NCBI GenBank assembly: GCA_022605425.2
Contig: CM061256.1
Span: 124,001-188,000, forward strand
DNA: 64,000 nucleotides
Reading direction: 5' to 3'
From: Hamiltosporidium tvaerminnensis
Taxonomy: Eukaryota > Microsporidia > Dubosqiidae
The number at the start of each line of letters is the position of its first letter. Position 1 is the stretch's first letter. Positions 30,900 through 40,079 of this stretch are shown here, in pieces. The notes under the pieces were generated by a model. It saw only the letters and a program-made list of their open reading frames with translations, had not been told where the DNA came from and ran no database searches. The position numbers and the translations under genes are program-made.

Positions 30900-33322
30900 A
30901 GGTACTTGGCATTAAATAAATTTTAATTTAAACACTATATTAATGATAAAAAATTGAATTTTTTGTTGATGAAAATTGTTAAGTTTATGGCTTTTAGAAT
31001 GCGTAAGTCATAATTCAAGTGAGAAAAAAAACGAACAGTCCTTAATTTTGGGTTATAATTGAAATTATAAAAGTAAATTTAAGATTTAGATAATTCCTAG
31101 GCGAGTTTTTGATTGTAATTTTGGTTATCGAAAATATCTTTTGATTTTTACAACCTTTTATTTCCAAGCAATTTATATATCATGTGTTTTTTCTGTTCTG
31201 CTAACTTTGATATCAAATCACATGAGAATAATGGAATTCAAATTTATATAAAAATTGATTTGCAGCACATTATCAGAGCCTATAATTCAAATTAAAATAA
31301 TCTGATATCAACCAAAGCTCTAAAAACTTAATTATTCATATTTTAAATGGTAATATTACAAAATATTCTAAAAATTTGAGAAAAATTGCTTTTGCATTTA
31401 ATTTTTCATTATCAATTAATTTTCATGTTTTTTTTTTGTTATTCGATTTCTCATTTATACTTTATTTTTCTATCTTGCATTTTTATAAACACTAAAGAGT
31501 TTTATAAATGAATATTTCTTTGCTAAGTTTTTTTTTCTGGTTTATATGTTTCCTGATAAATATGTTATTTGCTTTTTTTTCTTCTTTAGATTTCTGAAAT
31601 CTTTTTTTTGTAAACCTGTCTACGGAGATGCTTTGATACCCGTTGTTACATTTTTAATCAAATATAACATCCTAGACGTAGCTTATTTTATTTCTAGTAT
31701 ACAAATACTTGTTTTATTTGCTACTTTAAACTTTTACAGAATAAATTTAACGTTTTGCTGCGGTTTCTTAAAAACATATCTAATAGTGATTATTTTTAAA
31801 CCACTTGTTAACGACTAATTCAAGCCAAAAAGAGTGGTTATCTTAGTGATTAGTGAAAGTTTTGAAACAGATTCTCCTGAATATCAATTCAATATCGATA
31901 ATTCATGTTCCATGTCTTTTATAAATTTATTATATGTTACTAGCAAATTAAACGAATAATGATTGCTGTCTGCTTCGTATCTCTATCAGTAACTAATATA
32001 CGTAATTTTTAAGTCATAAAAGATTTCTATGAACTTTAGAAATAAAATTCAGGCTCGAGCTATGTTTTATAACTGTAAATTAATTGTATAAAAAAAATAT
32101 ATATATTTTATCACGAATTGGTACACAAATGTGCATTTCTCACAAGTTGCGTGTGACTCAATATGTATTCTGTACTAAATATGTAAATTTATAGTATATT
32201 ATAGTATTTTGTATTTAAGTGTTAAATTATTCTGTAAATTCTATCAAAAAATGAGATGAGAGTTTACAAATTTAGAAATTTTAAATTAAATCTTCAAATC
32301 TTTATATGATTTTAAAATTTGTGAATTAAATTCTTAATTACATATTTAGCAAGAATATTTTACTATCTTCCATTGTAACCTATTTGTGCGAGGCCGAATG
32401 AACATTAAATAAAAGTATAAAAACAGAAGAAGTGTTTTATATACTATAGTACTATGCTATTGTTTCAGTTAATTAGGCAATTTCAAAAGCAAATATAAAA
32501 TGTTTTTCTATCAGAAATATAATTATAATATGTATTTACTAGCTGTTTAAGATAATCAAAACTGTAAAATTGGTTTTTAAAATTTTTCTTTCTGAAATTT
32601 ATACTAAATTTATAGTAATTTTGAAAAATTTAATTGTTCCTTTCTTGATATTTGTTATTTCTAGTTAAATAAATTTTATTGAATTCATTAAACTGCAAAT
32701 ATATATTTTTAGTATAAAAAACTTTGAATTTTTGATTAAATTTAAGGAAATAGAAATTATATTAAAAATAAAACATTTAAACCGGAATTATTTTATAACT
32801 GAAATGCCTAACTTTCTGTTTTGAATTTACTCATTTGAATAATTAGATTTAATTATAATTACTTTGATTTTTCTAGAATTTAATTATAAATAGAAAAAAA
32901 TATATTTAAGTAAACTTTTCGGCGTTTATATATGCAAAGTTATAGTTCCTCTATCACATCTGTTTCCTTTTTTGGTGTTTTTATCTTATGTAGCTTACAT
33001 AATCAAAGAGTAGAAATAGAAAAAATACTTGGTGCTCTAACAATTGAATCCCTTTTAGATTAACCGAAACACTTTTATAATAGAAGGAATGAATAAATTA
33101 CCCTTTCATTCTGAACATTATAATATGAATGATAAATCCAAACAAATACTCAAGGATTTGAATTTAGTCAACAAAAATAAACTTTCGAAAAAATTCAAAC
33201 TCAACCAATATATAAAATCTCATACTTATTTCTGTGTTTGAGCAATAAACCTTTAAAATTACGTTTTTTTTATCTTTTATTTAATTAAAAAGGAACTTCG
33301 TATAATATAAAAATTTAAATTG

Positions 33323-33336
33323 TTTATATATTCTTG
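33323..33336 (+). repeat. Target-site duplication at LINE copy 2, 5' side (14 bp)
   Basis: tttatatattcttg occurs here and at 37150-37163. The flanking bases differ on both sides, so the edges are exact. Confidence 0.9.
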
Positions 33337-36300
33337 ACTTAAAATGGGTAGAAAGAAAAATGTTAGCAGCGAAATATCGAATAATACCAAAATAAAGGCT
33401 GCAAACGACGCTGATGAGGTGAAAAAGAGTGATAGTGAGATACAAAAATGTAAGCTACACCCACCGGCGATTCCCCTACCTTCCTCCTCCTACACAGCAA
33501 TAACACCTCCACCACCAAGCCAAACATGCAGTAAAATGCAAAATAGTGGGCTTGACACCTTACCTTCGCCTAATGCACCAGTTCCCTCTTCGGTTGAAGT
33601 CTCTGCGTGCGAGCCATCGTACGACATGACAAGCCCCTGTACTCTAGCTATTCCGGAAGGTAACAGGCTAATGGCATTGCGGACGATATTCGATTCCGTA
33701 ACAGCCGACCCGAAGGAATGGCCTCGAATTGTTTTTTTTGCAGTACAGACAAGGTTTGAAAGAATGCCAAGAAATGGCTGGACAGAGCTTCACAGGTACT
33801 ATAATGAGAAATTCGGCTGCACTGAAACTCTCGAAGTGTTAAAAAAATTGGCACAAAGTGAGATGGGAAAGGATGTAAAATCAGAAGAGAATGGAGAGCG
33901 ACGTAGAATCGCCACTTGTCTCGCTGATACATGCACCTTGACCGACACCACGGAGTACATAAACCTGAGAGATAAATTCTTGAGTAAAATCAAAGAAATC
34001 TCTGAGAACGAAATTGGAAAAGTGGTGGTCCGAACTAGAAAACATCCAAATGAATTGGTTGATAGTAAAGTTCTGGATCTCATAAATCGAGTAGTCGGTG
34101 AATATGCAGGAGCTCATGTACCTGAGTCAATTACGGAAGCTGCGTATATCATGCAAGCTGCGCAGGTATGCTATGACGAGGCAACACGTAAAGAGAAGCC
34201 TAGATCCGCTTGGAAGGAAAACATAGAAAGTAAAATTTCTAAGTTAGTACTTTCCAAAGATCTCCTCGAGAAAGCTCGTAAGCAGGAAAAGCTCTCCACT
34301 TCGGAAACGAAGAGCCTTAAGAAAATCATGCGAGAGTTTAATTTAAACTTGAGCAGCGTAACTGATCTTTCTGAGGCTTTAGTTAAGAAGAATGAGTCTT
34401 TGAATGTTTACGAGAAAAAAATTACGATGCATGAAAGTAGGAAGCAATTCCGAAAAGAGAATCGTATGTTTGAGCTTTTCCGAGGTCGATTTTATCGTGG
34501 GTTATCCGAGCGTGTGGAATCCGAGCATGTGGTTAGCCGTGATGAAATTGTGAGTTTTTGGTCTACAATGTGGAACAAAAATGATGACACAGTCACGTAC
34601 GATGATTATTTGATTCCATTTGTATCAGATAATCATCCGACCACGTTTCCTTCACTTGATGAATTTGTAAATATCATTAATTGGCTTCCCAATTGGAAAG
34701 CTGCTGGAATTGATGGTATTTACAATTTTTTCATTAAGAAACTTACAACTCTTCACAAATATCTTTATGATATTGTGAAAGTTATATGTTTAGAAGGAAC
34801 ACCTCAAGCTGATTGGTTTTACTGCGGGCTTACGTATTTGATACCGAAAGGAATTCCACGAAGAGGCTCTGACTACAGGCCAATCACTTGTATGTCCAAC
34901 CTCTATAAGTTAACGACAAAGTGTGTAACGAAAGTCGTTCAACTTGAAGTGGAAAGGCGAGGGTTGCTTTCAGAGAACCAATTAGGGGCGGTAAGAGGTG
35001 TGCAGGGAGCGAAAGAGCAGGCTCTACTGAATATTGCCTTAAATAAAGAGTATGGAAATAATCTTAAGGCAACATGGATTGATGTTAAAAAAGCTTATGA
35101 TTCAATAGATCATGCTTATTTAACTCAATGCATTGAAAACCTTAATTTACCTGATTGGATCCTGAAATTTATTAAGGTAATTATATCAAAATGGAAAATT
35201 GATATATCAGTAGGGCCTGAAAAAATCATGAGCAAGAAGATTGATAGAGGGATTCTACAAGGAGATAGTCTGTCACCTTTGTTATTTGTGTTGTGTATGG
35301 ATCCATTAAGCCGAAAGCTTAATGAAAAATACACAAAAGTGACAGTACAAACAGATGCAGAATCCCATTCTACTAATCATCTCTTGTTTATTGATGATCT
35401 TAAGCTCCTTGCAAAAGACAGCTCCACATTGAGTGCTATGACAGGCGAGGCAAAGGAATTTTTAGAGGTGATTGGCTTAGAGATTAACAAAGAGAAGTCA
35501 GCCACAAATGATACGTGTTGTGAAGATACTGCTACTCTTCTAGAAGGTGTTAGTGTTTACAAATATTTAGGAATAATAGAAGATAGCAGAGGAATCCCAA
35601 CACGTAGCTCATTTGAAGAAGTACAGAGCAAACTTATATCAAGAGTTGAAAGACTTTGTCACACTAGATTAAATGCAAAAAATTTATTTTCTGCAATCAA
35701 TCAACATGCGATATCGTTAATCAACTACCACATAGGAGTACTTCGACTTGAACCAGCTGACTTCTCTAAGTTAGATGATGCAGTGCGTGCGGTGTTGGTT
35801 AAAAATAAGATACATCTCCGCCCAGGATGTAAAGAGCGGTTGTATCTTCCTAGAACAGAACTTGGAAGAGGCCTACATAGTGTTGAGTTGCGAAGCGAAC
35901 ATATGCTTCTGCAACTCTTGGATTGTCTGGAAAAAAGTAAAGAAATATCAACTAGACGAGCAGCAATCCTCAAGGTGGAGAATAATAATAAAACCCATCT
36001 TGCACTAATAAAAGGCTTCTTAAAAGTAAAGTACAGGTTGGTAGAAGAAGTCACTAAGAAAAGTTTAGAAGAAGCTCAACTTGCAAAACTATATAACGAA
36101 ATAGAAAAACGAAAACTCCATTCAAAGTTATATAATGCAAGGAAAAATGAGCTTGTGAGTGTTAGTGACTCTTCAAGATGGCTAAAGAGAGGAAATATTA
36201 GGCCACGAAATGAAGCTGTGTTCTGCTATATCCAGGATAGAAATGTATTCTGGGGAGCAGATGGTGTGTGTCAACATTGCGGGAAGTCTGGTAAGACTGT

Positions 36301-37149
36301 GGATCATCTAGCAACTAGATGTGAAAAAATGCTAGGCCATGATTACACTAGACGGCATAATGAAGTGGTTAGATGCCTACACCTTCTCCTTCTAAATAGA
36401 TATAAGTTTAAGTCTTCAAAACGAATAAGGAGCCACTCAGTTCAAGAAATTCTTGATAATGAGTATGCAGAGATAAGAGTGGACACCAGAATTAAAACTG
36501 ATGTTAAAATTCGGAATAACAGACCGGACATATTTATTTTAGATAAGAAGAAGAATAAGATAACACTCATTGAAGTAGGAATCACTTCCCAAGATTCACT
36601 TCAAATAGTTGAAACTGAAAAACTTAGGAAGTATGACCTGCTAGCCAATGAGTTGGGCCTTATTTATAAGTGTAGTGTTGAGATAATCCCTTATGTGATG
36701 ACCTGGGACGGTATTGTGACAAAATACCATAAATCTCATCTTAAAAGACTAGAAATACCCATGAATGTAGAAGCATACATTCAGTCTATAGTACTTAAAA
36801 AGACAGTCGAAACTATTTCCTTTGATCGACGAAGAGGACTTGAGTCAGGACTAAATGCCGAAGAGAGCTGGGAGAGAGCGTCAATGGGTGTTATTATGAG
36901 ATCAGAGATGCATGAGGAACCAATACCCCCTTTAAAAGAAGCGAAAACAGAGGAAGATGGTGCCAAAAATTTTAAACCAAAATATAAAGCCCCCTTTATT
37001 TTACAAGGAGGAACCACTTTAGAGGAACCGACCAATAACATAAATGAAGAGTCGGATTTGGAAGAAGAGACAAAAGTGGTCAAAGAGGTAGAAGAAAATA
37101 TGTAAAAATGGTAAAAAATATTTTAACCCAGAATTTTATTAAATAAAAT
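33337..37149 (+). mobile_element. Full-length RLE-type non-LTR retrotransposon, copy 2
   Basis: 3,813 bp between perfect 14-bp duplications. The 5' leader is 7 bases (acttaaa) before ATG. The 3' tail is 44 bases and includes ttaacccagaattttatt and AAATAAA. One intact frame fills the rest. Copy 1 at 2331-6128 is a diverged sister, and the 98-bp fragment at 831-928 belongs to this copy's subfamily. Confidence 0.93.
33344..37105 (+). CDS. LINE polyprotein: reverse transcriptase plus restriction-like endonuclease
   Basis: 1,253 residues. The N-terminal ~100 residues are Pro/Ser-rich with scattered Cys. A possible Myb-like segment (N-G-W-T-E-L...Y-Y-N-E-K-F) begins near 143. Reverse transcriptase spans about 440-760: W-K-A-A-G-I-D-G near 450, W-I-D-V-K-K-A-Y-D near 577, G-I-L-Q-G-D-S-L-S-P near 636, and F-I-D-D at 682-685, which replaces YADD but keeps both catalytic aspartates. 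The zinc knuckle is C976, C979, H988, C993. The endonuclease has R-P-D at 1060-1062, E1077 and K1093/K1096-Y. This architecture matches R2-type, single-frame LINEs. Most residues are identical to copy 1, with differences concentrated in the N terminus and at the extreme C terminus. The frame is intact, so this copy may still be active. Confidence 0.94.
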   Translation: MGRKKNVSSEISNNTKIKAANDADEVKKSDSEIQKCKLHPPAIPLPSSSYTAITPPPPSQTCSKMQNSGLDTLPSPNAPVPSSVEVSACEPSYDMTSPCTLAIPEGNRLMALRTIFDSVTADPKEWPRIVFFAVQTRFERMPRNGWTELHRYYNEKFGCTETLEVLKKLAQSEMGKDVKSEENGERRRIATCLADTCTLTDTTEYINLRDKFLSKIKEISENEIGKVVVRTRKHPNELVDSKVLDLINRVVGEYAGAHVPESITEAAYIMQAAQVCYDEATRKEKPRSAWKENIESKISKLVLSKDLLEKARKQEKLSTSETKSLKKIMREFNLNLSSVTDLSEALVKKNESLNVYEKKITMHESRKQFRKENRMFELFRGRFYRGLSERVESEHVVSRDEIVSFWSTMWNKNDDTVTYDDYLIPFVSDNHPTTFPSLDEFVNIINWLPNWKAAGIDGIYNFFIKKLTTLHKYLYDIVKVICLEGTPQADWFYCGLTYLIPKGIPRRGSDYRPITCMSNLYKLTTKCVTKVVQLEVERRGLLSENQLGAVRGVQGAKEQALLNIALNKEYGNNLKATWIDVKKAYDSIDHAYLTQCIENLNLPDWILKFIKVIISKWKIDISVGPEKIMSKKIDRGILQGDSLSPLLFVLCMDPLSRKLNEKYTKVTVQTDAESHSTNHLLFIDDLKLLAKDSSTLSAMTGEAKEFLEVIGLEINKEKSATNDTCCEDTATLLEGVSVYKYLGIIEDSRGIPTRSSFEEVQSKLISRVERLCHTRLNAKNLFSAINQHAISLINYHIGVLRLEPADFSKLDDAVRAVLVKNKIHLRPGCKERLYLPRTELGRGLHSVELRSEHMLLQLLDCLEKSKEISTRRAAILKVENNNKTHLALIKGFLKVKYRLVEEVTKKSLEEAQLAKLYNEIEKRKLHSKLYNARKNELVSVSDSSRWLKRGNIRPRNEAVFCYIQDRNVFWGADGVCQHCGKSGKTVDHLATRCEKMLGHDYTRRHNEVVRCLHLLLLNRYKFKSSKRIRSHSVQEILDNEYAEIRVDTRIKTDVKIRNNRPDIFILDKKKNKITLIEVGITSQDSLQIVETEKLRKYDLLANELGLIYKCSVEIIPYVMTWDGIVTKYHKSHLKRLEIPMNVEAYIQSIVLKKTVETISFDRRRGLESGLNAEESWERASMGVIMRSEMHEEPIPPLKEAKTEEDGAKNFKPKYKAPFILQGGTTLEEPTNNINEESDLEEETKVVKEVEENM

Positions 37150-37163
37150 TTTATATATTCTTG
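37150..37163 (+). repeat. Target-site duplication at LINE copy 2, 3' side (14 bp)
   Basis: Identical to 33323-33336. Confidence 0.9.
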
Positions 37164-38289
37164 GATCTTTTTTTGCTGAAAAATTATTGTATAATAAAAT
37201 AAAACTCAGGATGAATTCTTATTTAATATTTTTAGTAGCCAGAACTCACTTTATACATTACTTACTAAAAAAAAATAAAGAGAATGAGCCATGCCATTCA
37301 AACCAATGAAAAAAATCATAGGCTCAACTTTTTTTTAGAATTGAAAGAATTAGCGAGAAAACGTATTTAAAAGGCCGAAAATCATTCATAAATTCTTTTC
37401 TGCCATATAAAATAACACAGCATTACTTGAAATTAACAGGCTAGTCTAGAGGAAAGTGTACATTCAGGACAGGCATAGATCTGAATAGAACTAAGTATCT
37501 TTCTAAAATAAAACATATGCTGATGTTCATTATAATATTTTCGTTTTTTTTTCCTTTTGATTTCTTTTTCTTTTTAAGAGCTTTGATACAAACAAAAATA
37601 CTAAGAAGATGAAGTGGAACAGGTTTCAACGCCTGTATTTCGCCTTTCCTTGAGAATGTTGGTTGTTATTATCACAATAAACTAAAAATGAAGATCATCT
37701 ATAAAAAATATCTTACAGAAGTTTATAATATAGAATAAATTATGATTGAAAGAGTTTTATTTCTCTCAATCACATTTCTTTTACTTTTCGATTATTTTAC
37801 GTTATTTTGATATTAGATTATTTTAGTGTTAATTGAGTCAGTTATGGATAAAAATAAAGTCATTCATTATTATTGTTTTTCGTCTATTTTTATAATTTTC
37901 ATTTTGACAACAAGTAGGTGAATATGGAATATTAGAACATAAAATACATTTAATTACTGTTATAATCTCTTAAAAATATTCATCTTATTACCTAAACACT
38001 TAATTTTCATAATATTTTGCGCACTTTGTTATCTGCTTTTTAACAAATTCAAAGAAGATAGGGAGAGACTGTAACCATTTAAATAGCTTTAAAGTATCCC
38101 GATCGTAATATTTCCGTTCATTTTTTCGCTAAAATGCTATAAGTAATTTATAGTAAGCTATGGATACGGCAATAAACATCGAATTTATCATTGTTTTCCT
38201 AAAATCAAAAAATTTAAGTTTTATAATATATAAATGTTCTCACAATCTTTCTTTATTATTTTAAGTTACTTTTATCCCACAATTATTCT

Positions 38290-38850
38290 CTGAAAAGTCC
38301 GAAGCTCATTAAATAGAGCAGAGTTACCCTAAATCGTTATTATCTATTTTCTCTTTCAATATTTCGAGTAAAAACTCATTTCGGAATTACTAAGACCAGC
38401 AACGTTCTTACTTACTCTACACTTTCTAAATCCAATTAAAATTTGGCTAAGATAGATCTTAGAAATATAAACAATACTAAATTAGACGTTGAAATATCAT
38501 ACCGACATGTATAGCCTCTTACTTAGCATTTCTAGATTTTAAGAAGATTAATTTTTTTTCTTAAAATAGCGCCAAATCTTCTAACTCGTGTGAGCAGAAC
38601 TAGGTTTTTATGCTTTTGCATAGCAACTATCCAAATTTTGATCCCGGTATATAACCTACACACATAAAAACTAAAAAAGAAATCAGTATAAGATCTTCAC
38701 AATTTTGTAGACTTCTTTTTCTTATATATATTATCCTGGAAGAGCAAATACATAGTGTAGGTTCTAATGTTAGAAAAATCGAAGATTTACATTCCAATCG
38801 ATTTCCTCGAAATGTTGATAAAACGATAATTTTGGTGTGTTTAGTCTCAT
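38290..38850 (-). mobile_element. Decayed copy of the SINE-like repeat
   Basis: The minus strand aligns to the ~730-bp family through ctctacactttct near 38418, taagatagatctt near 38450, gcgccaaatcttcta near 38571 and catagtgtaggttct near 38752. Both ends are worn. Confidence 0.65.
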
Positions 38851-39049
38851 TCCTGCAAAAAATAATCAAAACAATCTACGGCTAATACTATATTTTCTAC
38901 AGAATGTTATTTAAGAGTATTTATAAAATGAGTTAAGATTATTTTTTTTATTAGCAAATCCGACTTTCTAAATTTGCCTTATAATGATGTTTCTTTCACT
39001 TAGTAAACTGTCTGCTGAACAATTTTTTTTATTATAAAATATATTTACA

Positions 39050-39262
39050 TATTCCATTCCTCTTTTACTTCTCGGTGTCGAGGAGGAACAACTGGAAATT
39101 TTCCAATTGCTTCTTTAAATCTGTTGTTACTCTGGATTATATGGGATTGGTTTATAGATCTAATGTGGTTTATATTCCACCAAAATGTCAACAATGCTTT
39201 TCACACCGAATTCACACAATTATTGACAACTAGATAGTATTAATGTGGTTATCCTCTCTTTA
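39050..39262 (-). mobile_element. SINE-like repeat, subfamily 2 copy
   Basis: The minus strand starts ggtaaagagaggataacc and continues through ttttggtggaatataaacca. It then runs in an open frame (N-N-R-F-K-E-A-I-G-K-F-P, then H-R-E-V-K-E-E-W) to a stop at the edge of similarity. It is related to 11836-12060 and 60243-60470. The coding look of this tail suggests it derives from the end of a transposon gene of unknown type. Confidence 0.65.
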
Positions 39263-40079
39263 CCATACTATAAAATATGATAACCAAAACAGATCAATTA
39301 AGTTGCAAAATTGAATATGAAGAAATATTCATTGTATAATCGAAGTAAAAAAAGATTTATATGCGCGTAAACTATACTAAAAGTTTACGTAAAAAACCAT
39401 ATTCTAGTTATTTGTAAAAATAGAAAATCATATGGTCCAAATTCTTTATATTTATATGCAAAGAAATTTTACTTAATAATAGTTTATATTTCTTCATATT
39501 ATTTGCTTTATATCACCTTCTAGGTTTGCTTGATCGTGCATTTATAATCAACATTCTTTAAATTTTGAGTTAAATGTTTTTTTTCTAAACACTAGATTTG
39601 ATAATTTTGGAATTCATTTGGTCAAAATCTTTTCCTTACTAAATATGCGTTTAAAAACTATTGTGCCCGTTCGTGTATATTAATTCTTAAGCATTACCTC
39701 CTTAGATGCTTTTTCTCAGAATTCACTTCACCATATGCGTAATCAAAAAAATATTTCTGCAATATAAAACGCATATTACCCTTTTCTTTATGCTATATTT
39801 TGTAAAAAAAATTTAAAATCGAATTTGCGAAAAAAATTAAACTTTTTTTGTCAACAAATTTGGTTGATTTATGATGAAGCCTTAATATGCAGTTTATTTA
39901 ATTTTTTTCAAATTAAAATACTTGGAAATTAGAATATATCTAATCTTTACTCTAAAAAGCATATAATGATCATTTACCAAGGATAAAACCCGAAGTAAAT
40001 TTACCTAAGTAATAGATTTATATTTAAGAAAAATATAAAATAGAGAAAATTTAGTTTATTTTAAAGTCCTTATGATTTT

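Larger units (their letters stand above)
29936..33322. other. Spacer between LRR gene 2 and LINE copy 2
   Basis: Mostly A+T-rich noncoding DNA. It holds a long frame with a single in-frame stop at 30582-30899 and a shard near 32378 resembling the hAT-like remnant. A 90-codon, Phe-rich hydrophobic frame at 31546 is not supported as a gene. Confidence 0.45.
37164..40079. other. Spacer with decayed retroposons
   Basis: It contains two minus-strand repeat remnants (38290-38850 and 39050-39262). No supportable gene was found. The short frames at 37441 and 38627 lie in low-complexity or repeat-derived sequence. Confidence 0.5.

Noticed and set aside
31546-31818. 90-codon hydrophobic frame with ATG
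   Set aside because: Phe/Ile-rich composition follows directly from T-rich DNA. No family, motif or start signal supports it, although a small membrane protein cannot be excluded.
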